The notes below the pieces were generated by a model that worked only from the letters and a program-made list of their open reading frames with translations, made no database searches and was not told the DNA's origin. Source: Sphingobium limneticum (GTDB lineage: Bacteria; Pseudomonadota; Alphaproteobacteria; Sphingomonadales; Sphingomonadaceae). From it: a stretch of 64,000 nucleotides of DNA. The position numbers and the translations under genes are program-made. Location: positions 558,001 through 622,000 of the forward strand of contig NZ_VYPZ01000001.1 in assembly GCF_008710155.1 (NCBI RefSeq), written 5' to 3'. Position 1 is the stretch's first letter, and every line of letters begins with the position of its first letter. Below, one piece after another: positions 28,027-36,826 of this stretch.

Positions 28027-29160
28027 ATGTTGATGCCATCGCGCAGACTGAGCGCCTTACCGCTCGCCATGGTCCTGCTTGCCACGGCATGCGGTCCGAA
28101 CGCCCAGCCGGAAAATCAAGCCCAGCAGACCAAGGCGGACAAACGCGCCGCGTCAGAATATTTGTCCCAGCCTTTGGTGACGGACATGTATACGGCCGAC
28201 CCGTCCGCCCATGTGTGGGACGGCAAAATCTATGTTTATCCCAGTCACGATATCGATGGCCCGACGCCCGAGGACGATCTGGGCGCGCATTTCGAAATGC
28301 GCGACTATCATGTGCTGTCGATTGACAAGATCGGCGGGCCGGTGACGGTCGGACCGGTGGCGCTGGACGTCAAGGACGTGCCCTGGGCCGAAAAGCAGAT
28401 GTGGGCGCCCGACGCTGCGCGCAAGAACGGCACCTATTATCTCTACTTCCCGGCCAAGGACAAAGAAGGCGCGTTCCGCATCGGCGTCGCCACCTCCAAA
28501 AATCCGATGGGGCCGTTCAAGGCCCAGCCGCAGCCGATCAAGGGCAGCTATTCGATCGATCCGTCCGTTTTCACCGACGATGATGGTGCCAGCTATATGT
28601 ATTTCGGCGGCATCTGGGGCGGACAACTGCAACGCAATATCGACGGCAAATATGACGCCAATGGGTCCAAGACGGACCTGGGCCAGGACGATAAGCCCGC
28701 AATTGCGCCGCGCGTGGCCAAGATGACCGGCGACATGCTGGAATTCACCGAAACGCCCCGCGCGGTCCAGATACTCGATGAGAAGGGCAAGCCCATTCTA
28801 GGTGGCGACCATGATCGTCGCTTCTTCGAAGCATCCTGGATGCATAAATATAAGGGCAAATATTATTTCAGCTATTCGACCGGCGACACCCATTATCTCG
28901 CTTATGCGATAGGAAACTCGCCTTATGGTCCCTTCACCTACAAGGGCCGCATCCTGGAACCAGTGGAAGGATGGACCACGCATCATTCGATCGTCGAATG
29001 GAACGGCCGCTGGTGGTTGTTCTACGCCGACTCCCAACTGTCAGGCCAGACCAGATTGCGTAACGTCAAGGTGACCGAACTGCGCTACAATCCGGACGGC
29101 ACCATCCAGACCATGAATCCTTTCGTCGCCCAAAGCGCGAAAGATGGCGCCGCCCGTTAG
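28027..29160 (+). CDS. GH43 glycosidase, probable lipoprotein
   Basis: 377 residues. The N terminus ends its hydrophobic stretch with L-A-T-A-C (C22), a passable lipobox, so the protein is probably anchored to a membrane facing the periplasm or surface. Catalytic acids: D58 in T-A-D-P-S, D178 in S-I-D-P-S-V-F and E268 in F-F-E-A-S-W. A single propeller domain, similar in type to the enzyme at 16835 but with a longer insertion near residues 200-260. It is expected to release arabinose or xylose from short oligosaccharides. It begins a second transcript with its own LacI-type operator. Confidence 0.87.
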   Translation: MLMPSRRLSALPLAMVLLATACGPNAQPENQAQQTKADKRAASEYLSQPLVTDMYTADPSAHVWDGKIYVYPSHDIDGPTPEDDLGAHFEMRDYHVLSIDKIGGPVTVGPVALDVKDVPWAEKQMWAPDAARKNGTYYLYFPAKDKEGAFRIGVATSKNPMGPFKAQPQPIKGSYSIDPSVFTDDDGASYMYFGGIWGGQLQRNIDGKYDANGSKTDLGQDDKPAIAPRVAKMTGDMLEFTETPRAVQILDEKGKPILGGDHDRRFFEASWMHKYKGKYYFSYSTGDTHYLAYAIGNSPYGPFTYKGRILEPVEGWTTHHSIVEWNGRWWLFYADSQLSGQTRLRNVKVTELRYNPDGTIQTMNPFVAQSAKDGAAR

Positions 29161-29169
29161 GGCGCGACA

Positions 29170-29198
29170 GGCGCGGGGGAAGTGCCCTCCTCCGCGCC
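29170..29198 (+). terminator. GC-rich hairpin between GH43 and GH3
   Basis: GGCGCGGGGGA can pair with TCCTCCGCGCC with one mismatch around a short loop. No T-run follows, so it is more likely an mRNA-stabilising or partly terminating structure than a full terminator. Confidence 0.35.
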
Positions 29199-29280
29199 AT
29201 TTCTCATACAATCCGGGCGAGGTTCCCTCCCCGCAATAAGGCGACGCCGGAAAACGGCGCGCCATTCCATGGGAGAGATT

Positions 29281-31920
29281 ATGAAGACCGCTTTCTGCCC
29301 GCGCGTCGTCGCTGCAATGCTCGTCCTTTCAACCTCCTGCCTTGCCCATGCGCAGGCGACCGCAATAGCGCAAAGCGATGTGTGGAACGAGGCAGAGGGC
29401 AAGGCGCGCGCCATCGTCGACAAGCTGACGCTGGATGAAAAGGTCGATCAGCTGTTGAACACGGCGCCCGCCATCCCGCGCCTCGACATTCCCGCCTATA
29501 ATTGGTGGACGGAATCGCTGCACGGCGCGATCGGGGCCGTACCCACCACCAATTTCCCCGAACCCATCGGCCTTGCCGCCACCTTCGACGCACCACTGAT
29601 AAAATCCGTAGCCTCCGCCATCAGCACTGAAGTGCGCGCTTTGCACACATTTGGGCGTCAAACCGGCCATTTGGGCCGGATCGGCACCGGGCTCGACACA
29701 TGGTCGCCCAATATCAATATTTTCCGCGATCCGCGTTGGGGCCGCGGCCAGGAAACCTATGGCGAGGATCCGTTCCTGACCGCCCATATCGGCGTCGCCT
29801 TCATTCAAGGGATGCAGGGCGACAATCCGGACCTGCCCGATGTCGTCGCCACCCCCAAACATTATGCCGTGCATTCCGGTCCCGAACCGAGCCGCCACAC
29901 CGACAATATTTTCGCGACGAAGCGCGATTTGGAGGATACTTACCTTCCCGCCTTTCGCGCTGCCATCGTAGAGGGCAAAGCCGGCTCCATCATGTGCGCA
30001 TATAATCGGGTGGACGGCGAACCGGCTTGCGGCAGCCCGATGCTGCTGACCGACTATCTGCGCGACGCGTGGGGCTTTAAAGGCTATGTTGTGTCGGACT
30101 GCGACGCCGTGGTCGATATCTACGATCATCACAAATATGCGCCCGACGCTGCAACCGGCGTAGCCGTTGCGCTGCGCCGCGGTGTCGATAGCGAATGCAA
30201 TAATGCCACGCTGGGCGGGAAGGCCGGCCTTGGCGAGCGCTACAAGGAAGCCCTGGCCAAGGGCCATATCAGCATCGAGGATATCGATACCGCGCTCGTG
30301 CGCCTCTTTTCAGCGCGCCTGCGCAACGGCGATCTGCCCGGCCTGTCAGGTCGCAAGCAAAACAACATTCCGGTCGAAATGATCGGCATGGCCGAGCATC
30401 AGGCTCTCGCGCTCGACACAGCGGAAAAAAGCTTGGTTCTACTCAAGAATGACGGTGTCCTGCCGCTGAAACCCGGCGCAAGGATTGCGCTCATGGGGCC
30501 TTTGGCGGACGCTACCCGCGTGCTGCGTGGCAATTACAGTTCGGCCAAAAGCGCGCCACCCATCTCGGTTGCCGATGGCCTTAAACAGGCGATGCCCGGA
30601 TCGGCCATCACGCTCGTTCCATTTTCACCGTCCATCACCGACGGCGACCTTGTCCCCGGCACGGCGCTGCGCACGCCCGATGGCAAGCCCGGTATCAAGG
30701 CGGAATATTATAATGCCATCGCCAAGGACCGGTTTGGCAGCAAGCCCGTGCTTACGCGCACGCAGGACAGCATCACGTCCCGCGCGGCCGAATTCAAGCA
30801 GGTGGCAACCGATCACAAGATCGTCTGGACCGGCTATCTCGTCGCGCCCGAGACCAGCATCTACAGGTTGGCGCTCACCGGGGTGAAGGGTGAAGTCTCT
30901 CTCAACGGCAAGACGATCGTCACCGCGACAGACTATTCGCGCTGGGCCGAACCGCTCAAGCTGACCGATGTGTCGATGACCAAGGGCGAACGCTACGCCA
31001 TCCGGCTTCAGGGTCAGAGCGGCGTTCCCGCCGCCCCTGCCATCTTCTGGAAGCGCGTCACCGACGATCTGGATCGCGATATGATGATGGGGGCGAAGGA
31101 TGCCGCCGTCATCGTCGCCGTCGTCGGCCTCACCTCCGATTTGGAGGGCGAGGAAATGCCGGTGAAGGTCGACGGCTTCGAGGGCGGTGACAAGACGACG
31201 CTCGATCTGCCAGCCGACCAGCGCGCTTTTCTGGAAAAGGCAAAGGCGTTGGGCAAGCCCCTCGTCGTCATCGCCATGAATGGCAGCGCGATCGATCTGT
31301 CTTGGGCAAAGGAAAATGCCTCAGCCATATTGGAGGCTTGGTACCCCGGCCAGTCGGGGGGCAGGGCCGTGGGCAATGTCCTGTCCGGGAAGGTCGATCC
31401 GGGCGGCCGGCTGCCACTTACCTTCTACAGGAGTGTAGGCGATCTTCCTCCGTTCAACGAATATGGCATGGGCGGCCGGACCTATCGCTATTTCAAGGGC
31501 AAGCCCGTCTATCCGTTCGGCTATGGCCTCAGCTACACACGTTTCACCTACACCCCGCCAGTCATCGAACCCATCGGCGGCGTAGTGGAAAACGGTATCA
31601 CGGTCCGCACCCAGATCACCAACAGCGGACAACGCGCTGGCGACGACGTAGCTCAACTTTATATCACGCCTCCTGCGTTCGACGGGGCGCCGCGCACAGC
31701 GCTGCGCGGCTTCCAGCGTGTTTCGCTCAAGCCCGGAGAAAGTCGGGCGATCGAATTCACTTTGTCTCCCCGTGACCTGAGCTTCGTCACCATGGCGGGC
31801 GAACGGGCCCTTATTCCTGGTGACTATCGTCTCACTATCGGCAGCGGGCAGCCGAGCACAGACATCCCGGTTGAAACCGGCAGTTATCATATTTCCCGAT
31901 CGGTCCCATTGCCCAAATAA
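29281..31920 (+). CDS. GH3 beta-xylosidase/beta-glucosidase with PA14 insertion
   Basis: 879 residues from the ATG at 29281, which follows GGGAGAG and starts a signal peptide (cleavage after A-H-A, about residue 24). N-W-W-T-E-S-L-H-G near residues 74-82 is typical of xylosidase-type GH3 members. The nucleophile is D273 in V-V-S-D-C-D. A PA14-like module interrupts the second domain from about residue 465 (I-K-A-E-Y-Y-N) to 595. A fibronectin-III-like domain closes the protein. It probably removes non-reducing xylose after the GH43 and GH51 enzymes clear side groups. It belongs to the operator-controlled transcript starting at 28027. Confidence 0.9.
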   Translation: MKTAFCPRVVAAMLVLSTSCLAHAQATAIAQSDVWNEAEGKARAIVDKLTLDEKVDQLLNTAPAIPRLDIPAYNWWTESLHGAIGAVPTTNFPEPIGLAATFDAPLIKSVASAISTEVRALHTFGRQTGHLGRIGTGLDTWSPNINIFRDPRWGRGQETYGEDPFLTAHIGVAFIQGMQGDNPDLPDVVATPKHYAVHSGPEPSRHTDNIFATKRDLEDTYLPAFRAAIVEGKAGSIMCAYNRVDGEPACGSPMLLTDYLRDAWGFKGYVVSDCDAVVDIYDHHKYAPDAATGVAVALRRGVDSECNNATLGGKAGLGERYKEALAKGHISIEDIDTALVRLFSARLRNGDLPGLSGRKQNNIPVEMIGMAEHQALALDTAEKSLVLLKNDGVLPLKPGARIALMGPLADATRVLRGNYSSAKSAPPISVADGLKQAMPGSAITLVPFSPSITDGDLVPGTALRTPDGKPGIKAEYYNAIAKDRFGSKPVLTRTQDSITSRAAEFKQVATDHKIVWTGYLVAPETSIYRLALTGVKGEVSLNGKTIVTATDYSRWAEPLKLTDVSMTKGERYAIRLQGQSGVPAAPAIFWKRVTDDLDRDMMMGAKDAAVIVAVVGLTSDLEGEEMPVKVDGFEGGDKTTLDLPADQRAFLEKAKALGKPLVVIAMNGSAIDLSWAKENASAILEAWYPGQSGGRAVGNVLSGKVDPGGRLPLTFYRSVGDLPPFNEYGMGGRTYRYFKGKPVYPFGYGLSYTRFTYTPPVIEPIGGVVENGITVRTQITNSGQRAGDDVAQLYITPPAFDGAPRTALRGFQRVSLKPGESRAIEFTLSPRDLSFVTMAGERALIPGDYRLTIGSGQPSTDIPVETGSYHISRSVPLPK

Positions 31921-31952
31921 GGCGATGCCGCTCCTTTCCAAGAGGATATTCG

Positions 31953-33521
31953 ATGATCAAGACCCTGCGCCGCACTACCGCTATGCTGCTGATGTGCGCC
32001 AGCGCGCTTGCATGCAGCACTGCCTTTGCCAATACGGATGACAAGCCGACCACCGCGACGATCCATGCAGATCGGCCCGGCCCCGTCTATGACAAACGGA
32101 TATTCACCCAGTTCGCCGAGCATCTGGGCACCGGCATCTATGGCGGCCTATGGGTCGGCAATGACAGGTCGATCCCCAATAGCAATGGGTTTCGCAACGA
32201 TGTCATCGGCGCGCTGCGAAATCTTGCCGTGCCGATGATAAGATGGCCCGGCGGCTGTTTTGCCGACGAATATCATTGGCGGGAAGGGATCGGGCCGAAG
32301 GCAAAACGGCCCGTAAAGGTCAACACCAACTGGGGCGGCGTGACGGAGCCGAACACCGTCGGCACGCACGAGTTTTTCGAGTTGCTGCGACAGGTCGGCG
32401 CAGAGGCCTATATTTCCGGCAATGTCGGCAATGGCAGTCCGCAAGAGATGGCCGAATGGGTGGAATATATAACCGCTCCGGCCGGAACCTTGGCCGAGGA
32501 ACGCGGGCGAAACGGGCAGAAGGCGCCATGGTCGCTCCCTGCCTTTGGCATTGGCAACGAACTATGGGGCTGCGGCGGCAACATGCGGGCGGAATATGGC
32601 GCCGACGTTACGAAGCGATACGCCACCTTCCTGAAGGTGCCCGCCGGCAAGACGATGACAAGGATAGCATCCGGCGCCAACGGCGCGGACTATAATTGGA
32701 CAGAAGTGATGATGCGCGAGGCGGGCAAGCATCTCGATGCATTGTCGCTGCATTATTACACCATCCCTCAAGGCGGCTGGCCGCCCAGGGCCGATCCGGT
32801 CAATTTCGATGAAACGGCCTGGGCTGATACGCTTGCCGCGACGTGGAAGATGGATGAACTCATCACAGGCCACGCCAAAGTGATGGACAAATATGATCCA
32901 CAAAAGCGCGTCTTTCTGGCGGTCGATGAATGGGGCACCTGGTATGCACCCGACCCCGGCACCAACCCCGGTTTCCTGCGACAGCAGAACACGTTGCGCG
33001 ATGCGCTTGTAGCCTCGGTCAATCTCGATATCTTCGCCAAACATGCCGACCGGGTTCGCATGTCCGCCATCGCCCAGATGGTGAATGTGCTACAGGCGAT
33101 GATATTGACCGATGGCCCCAAGATGGTGCTCACGCCCACCTATCATGTGTTCGAAATGTACAAGCCCTGGCAGGATGCGACTGTTCTGCCATTGGATCTG
33201 ACCACGCCATGGTACAACAAGGACAAGTTCGTGATGCCCGCGGTCAGCGGATCGGCGGTGCGGGGCAAGGACGGCAAAGTCCATGTCGGCCTCTCCAATC
33301 TCGATCCCAATCAGTCCAATACGGTCACCATGAAGCTGGCGGGCCTGCATGTCACGACCGTTTCAGGCCGTGTCCTGACGGCTGCGACGATCAACGCGTA
33401 CAATAGTTTCGATGCGGCCGAAACCGTCCACCCCGAACCCTTTAGCGGGGCACGGGTCAGCAACGACTTACTGACCGTCACGCTGCCGCCAAAATCCGTA
33501 GTGGTGCTTGATCTGCAATGA
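31953..33521 (+). CDS. GH51 alpha-L-arabinofuranosidase (first copy)
   Basis: 522 residues with a signal peptide ending near residue 26 (A-F-A-N), unlike the many cytoplasmic GH51 enzymes. General acid E203 in G-N-E-L-W-G-C-G-G and nucleophile E326 in V-D-E-W-G-T-W are both present, as are R-W-P-G-G-C-F-A-D-E-Y and W-R-E-G-I-G-P. It retains configuration and releases terminal alpha-L-arabinofuranose from arabinoxylan or arabinan oligosaccharides. A clear paralogue sits at 44224-45801 in the GntR-controlled locus. Confidence 0.93.
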   Translation: MIKTLRRTTAMLLMCASALACSTAFANTDDKPTTATIHADRPGPVYDKRIFTQFAEHLGTGIYGGLWVGNDRSIPNSNGFRNDVIGALRNLAVPMIRWPGGCFADEYHWREGIGPKAKRPVKVNTNWGGVTEPNTVGTHEFFELLRQVGAEAYISGNVGNGSPQEMAEWVEYITAPAGTLAEERGRNGQKAPWSLPAFGIGNELWGCGGNMRAEYGADVTKRYATFLKVPAGKTMTRIASGANGADYNWTEVMMREAGKHLDALSLHYYTIPQGGWPPRADPVNFDETAWADTLAATWKMDELITGHAKVMDKYDPQKRVFLAVDEWGTWYAPDPGTNPGFLRQQNTLRDALVASVNLDIFAKHADRVRMSAIAQMVNVLQAMILTDGPKMVLTPTYHVFEMYKPWQDATVLPLDLTTPWYNKDKFVMPAVSGSAVRGKDGKVHVGLSNLDPNQSNTVTMKLAGLHVTTVSGRVLTAATINAYNSFDAAETVHPEPFSGARVSNDLLTVTLPPKSVVVLDLQ

Positions 33522-33563
33522 CGTTCGGAAAGCAACAATCGTCAGTTGGGAGAGGAAATTATC

Positions 33564-34523
33564 ATGAAAGAGGCAAATAAGACGTCCGCTCTGCCATTTC
33601 GACTTGGACACCTGGCGGCCATTGCTTGTGCCGTCTGGTGCAGCCCCATCTGTGCCCAGGCGCAGGAGGACAAGGATAAGATGACATCCATCGCGGTGCC
33701 GGCCCAACGGGACGCGATCGAACTTGGCACCGGTCCCCTGCCGGGAGCGAAAGCAAAGGAAAGCTGGCACCGCCAATATGGCAGCCAATTCGCCCGCAAC
33801 GTTACTATCGCCACGCTGACGCCATTCCTGCCCGACCCGGCCAAAGCGTCAGGTGCCGCAATCGTGGTAGCGCCGGGTGGCGGATTTCGAACCCTGTCGA
33901 TGGACAATGAAGGTTATGACGTTGCCCGCGCCCTAGCGGCCAAGGGCATTGCCGCCTTCGTCATCAAATATCGCCTGCGGCAAACACCGGCAGATATGGC
34001 GGGTTTTGAAAAGTCGATGCAGGACATGTTCTCCGGCGCCGCTCGGGCGCCTCTCCCGGCGGCCAATAACGCTGCAACAGACCTGGCGCCTCAACTCGCA
34101 GATTCCATCGCCGCTTTTCGCTTGATCCGCAGCCGTGCTACGCAATGGCATGTCGATCCCGATCGCATCGGCATGATCGGCTTTTCGGCAGGCGCGATGC
34201 TGACGATGGCGACGACCTTGGCCACGAAGGACGCCAAGCCGGCTTTCATAGGCAACATCTACGGGCCACTTGGTAGCATGACGGTGCCGCAAGACGCCCC
34301 GCCGATGTTCGCTGCGATCGCTGCGGATGATCCATTGTTCGGCAACCGCGATTTCAAGCTGATCGACGATTGGCGCGCAGCCAGGCGACCGGTCGAATTT
34401 CATCTTTATGAGCGAGGCGGTCACGGCTTCGGCATGTACCGCAAAGCGACGACGAGCACCGGATGGTTCGACGCTTTCGTCGGATGGCTCGACATGCACG
34501 GCATGCTTAAACCGGGCAATTGA
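33564..34523 (+). CDS. Secreted alpha/beta-hydrolase esterase
   Basis: 319 residues from the ATG at 33564, preceded by GGGAGAGG, with a signal peptide (cleavage near A-Q-A, about residue 33). An oxyanion segment A-P-G-G-G-F near 104-108, nucleophile S208 in G-F-S-A-G, a D-D-P-L-F acid region and the catalytic H in G-G-H-G-F make a complete triad. It resembles esterases of the dienelactone-hydrolase/acetyl-xylan-esterase type. As the last gene of the GH run it probably removes acetyl or feruloyl groups from the same glycan. Acyl specificity cannot be read. Confidence 0.8.
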   Translation: MKEANKTSALPFRLGHLAAIACAVWCSPICAQAQEDKDKMTSIAVPAQRDAIELGTGPLPGAKAKESWHRQYGSQFARNVTIATLTPFLPDPAKASGAAIVVAPGGGFRTLSMDNEGYDVARALAAKGIAAFVIKYRLRQTPADMAGFEKSMQDMFSGAARAPLPAANNAATDLAPQLADSIAAFRLIRSRATQWHVDPDRIGMIGFSAGAMLTMATTLATKDAKPAFIGNIYGPLGSMTVPQDAPPMFAAIAADDPLFGNRDFKLIDDWRAARRPVEFHLYERGGHGFGMYRKATTSTGWFDAFVGWLDMHGMLKPGN

Positions 34524-34604
34524 GGAAGCCGTCGCACTTCGCTCAGTGAAGCAGTTTCTGTCATCGGATGCGGCCGAACCGCTTGCCGACCTGGAACCGC
34601 TGAA

Positions 34605-34626
34605 ACCGGCAGAGGAATCTGCCGGT
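34605..34626 (+). terminator. Hairpin downstream of the esterase gene
   Basis: ACCGGCAGA and TCTGCCGGT form a perfect 9-bp stem around GGAA, about 80 bases after the esterase stop. There is no T-run, so it may end the glycan transcript only weakly. Confidence 0.4.
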
Positions 34627-34713
34627 CCTGGACGCACCTTAAAATCGCGTTGCGGACCGGGAAACCGCAGCGCAATCCAATGATCCTATACTTATCGCGC
34701 TGGACTGCCCATC

Positions 34714-35109
34714 ATGCGCCTCATGCAACTTATTCTAAATGGTGCGTCAATCGTCGATATTCCCTCCTTCTATGCGGAGATCAATCGGGTCTTCATGACG
34801 GGGGAGACATGGGAGTTGGGGGAAAGCCTTGACGCGCTGAACGACATGCTGTTCGGCGGCTACGGCGTCCTGTTGGGCGCCAATCATGCGACAATCCTCT
34901 GGCAGGATATGGCCTTCAGCCGCGCGTCGCTGGGCGTCGAAACGACGTTACAGTTTCTGGAAGAGCGCCTGGCAATCCGGCAGAACTTCAATGGCCAAAC
35001 CATTGTGCGTCAGTTGGAGGCACTGCGCGCGGGCACCGGCAAGACCTATTTTGATATCGTGATGGAAGTTTTCGCGGACCATCCATCCATCGAGATCGTC
35101 TCCGCCTAG
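34714..35109 (+). CDS. Barstar-like protein
   Basis: 131 residues. The opening M-Q-L-I-L-N-G-A-S-I, an F-Y-A-E-I-N-R segment and G-E-S-L-D-A-L-N-D-M-L-F-G-G-Y-G follow the barstar family pattern, in which the L-D-A-L-N-D helix meets the ribonuclease barnase. It would inhibit a ribonuclease or related toxin in the cytoplasm. No barnase-like or other toxin gene is adjacent, so it is an orphan here. The start is uncertain because no good ribosome-binding site precedes 34714. Confidence 0.65.
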   Translation: MRLMQLILNGASIVDIPSFYAEINRVFMTGETWELGESLDALNDMLFGGYGVLLGANHATILWQDMAFSRASLGVETTLQFLEERLAIRQNFNGQTIVRQLEALRAGTGKTYFDIVMEVFADHPSIEIVSA

Positions 35110-35131
35110 GGCAGCTTTGCCGTCACGGCGT

Positions 35132-35857
35132 CTACGGCATCGACCGCACAACGACTTCCATCCTGCCGTCATCGATATGGAGGCAATTGAAGGATGGCGG
35201 GGACGCCCGCACACGCTCGGACAGGGTGCCTGCTCCAATCAGCCTGATCGTGCGACCAGCAAGGTTCAGCGACATGTCGAACGGATCATGGACATGACCG
35301 CTCAGCACCGCATCGACGCCCGCCTTGGCCAATGCCGCAAGCGCCGCCGTGCCCCCGCGCGTCCGGGAGGACATGCGCGTGTCGCCTTCCACCAAGGGAT
35401 GATGGCACGCCACCAGCGTCAAGCCCCTTCCCGAGCCCGCCCGGATCATGCCCAGCGTCCGGTTTATACTGGCATCGCTGACAACACCCTTCGACCAGTT
35501 CAAGCGCCATTGGAACCGCGCCGTCGTCCTAAGCGGCACGATCCTGACGCCGGGCAAATCAAACGGCCGCTCGACCAAGCGCTCCAAGGCTTCGTAGCGG
35601 CCATAGGGCCTCAGGAAACGCGCCAGCGGGAATAGCGGAAGGTCGTGGTTGCCGACCTCGACAGTGATGGGCTGCCCCAACGCCCGGAGCCACTGCGCCG
35701 CCGCTTCAAACTCGCTCGGGCGCGCCTGTTGCGTCAGGTCGCCCGTCACCACGATGAGGTCGGGCTGTTCCATGGCGACAATATCTGCGAACCAATGCAG
35801 CGCCTGCGGGTCTTCGGCCCCGAAATGGAGATCGCTGACATGGAAGAGCCGGATCAT
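35132..35857 (-). CDS. Calcineurin-type metallophosphoesterase
   Basis: 241 residues with all five metal motifs: D9 and H11 in S-D-L-H-F, D40 in G-D-L-T, N70 and H71 in G-N-H-D, C-H-H-P and G-H-V-H-D. Length and order fit cytoplasmic class III phosphodiesterases such as CpdA-like or lipid-phosphate enzymes. Its ATG overlaps the stop of the upstream lipid-kinase-like gene as ATGA, so the two are cotranslated and may act on the same lipid phosphates. Substrate is not determinable. Confidence 0.87.
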   Translation of the reverse strand: MIRLFHVSDLHFGAEDPQALHWFADIVAMEQPDLIVVTGDLTQQARPSEFEAAAQWLRALGQPITVEVGNHDLPLFPLARFLRPYGRYEALERLVERPFDLPGVRIVPLRTTARFQWRLNWSKGVVSDASINRTLGMIRAGSGRGLTLVACHHPLVEGDTRMSSRTRGGTAALAALAKAGVDAVLSGHVHDPFDMSLNLAGRTIRLIGAGTLSERVRASPPSFNCLHIDDGRMEVVVRSMP

Positions 35858-36687
35858 GCCGCCTCTGGCCTTGTGGCAAGGAAAACCTTCGCGGAGCGTC
35901 CGCAGGTGAAGCGAGTCCCCGGCTCTATCGTAATGCTCTCACCATCGAACAGCGCGAGAACGGGGCGCTTGCCGCTCGTCCTGAAGCTTTTGGCGGGCCT
36001 CTCCTTCACTGCGCGCGCCGCCACCCAGTCGCCGCGCAACCATTCCCAGCCAAGGTCGAGGATCGTGCGCCAGTCGCGCGCATCGACTGCTGTGACCGTC
36101 ATGCCCGTCTCCTCGGGCGATACGAAGATGGCCTGATAGCCCCGCTGCATCCCGGCGACGCCAGTGACACGAACCGCCTGCCCGAAGGTTCGTCGCCAAG
36201 CCCGGACAGCGAAACGGAACAACCGATTATATACGCCTTTGCGCGCTGCCTCACGCACCTCGGCCCAATGCGCGGCGGGGCCTAATATCACCGCGACGAA
36301 GGCACGCGATGACCCGGCCTCGATATAGGGGCGTGCCACGCGAACGGGAGCAGCATGGGCGGCATGGACGATCTCCGCCGGTTCCCGATCCCCGTGCAAG
36401 GCCTTTGCGAGCAGGTTCATCGTGCCGCCCGGCAGGATCAATATCGCTCCCTGCCAGTTGGCGAGAGCGCAAAGGCAAGCGTTGATCGTCCCATCGCCCG
36501 CGAACAGGACCACCGTGTCGATCCTCTCGGCCGCAAGATCCGCTTCATCGGGTATATCCTCATCCGGGAAACCGCTGTGCCGGACGAGGTCCAGGCCACG
36601 TTCATGGCAGATCGCCTCGATCGCCGCACATCCGGAATCACTGGTCGAGCCAGACTGCGCGTTCGAAATCAGCCAAAGTCGGTCCAT
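35854..36687 (-). CDS. Diacylglycerol kinase family lipid kinase
   Basis: 277 residues. N-A-Q-S-G-S near 9-14 and F-A-G-D-G-T-I-N near 62-69 (the G-G-D-G-T motif with A for the first G), then L-P-G-G-T-M-N-L-L-A, mark the DAGK catalytic domain that binds ATP. Enzymes of this family phosphorylate diacylglycerol, sphingosine-type or other lipids at the inner membrane. In a sphingolipid-containing bacterium a sphingoid substrate is conceivable but not shown. It is coupled with the following metallophosphoesterase. Confidence 0.85.
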   Translation of the reverse strand: MDRLWLISNAQSGSTSDSGCAAIEAICHERGLDLVRHSGFPDEDIPDEADLAAERIDTVVLFAGDGTINACLCALANWQGAILILPGGTMNLLAKALHGDREPAEIVHAAHAAPVRVARPYIEAGSSRAFVAVILGPAAHWAEVREAARKGVYNRLFRFAVRAWRRTFGQAVRVTGVAGMQRGYQAIFVSPEETGMTVTAVDARDWRTILDLGWEWLRGDWVAARAVKERPAKSFRTSGKRPVLALFDGESITIEPGTRFTCGRSAKVFLATRPEAA

Positions 36688-36826
36688 CGTCGAACGTCAT
36701 GCCTCCCGTCGGATGCTGCGATCTGAACGGCTGATCGTTCAACCTTTATGACAGGACAGTTATTTCTGGCAGGATCAATGCGGTCCGCCGGTCGTTCTTC
36801 GATGGAGAGCCAAGCGCGGGGACATT

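Noticed and set aside
34714..35109. Barstar-like gene as half of a toxin-antitoxin operon
   Set aside because: No toxin-like frame lies on either side; the neighbours are an esterase and a metallophosphoesterase on the opposite strand.
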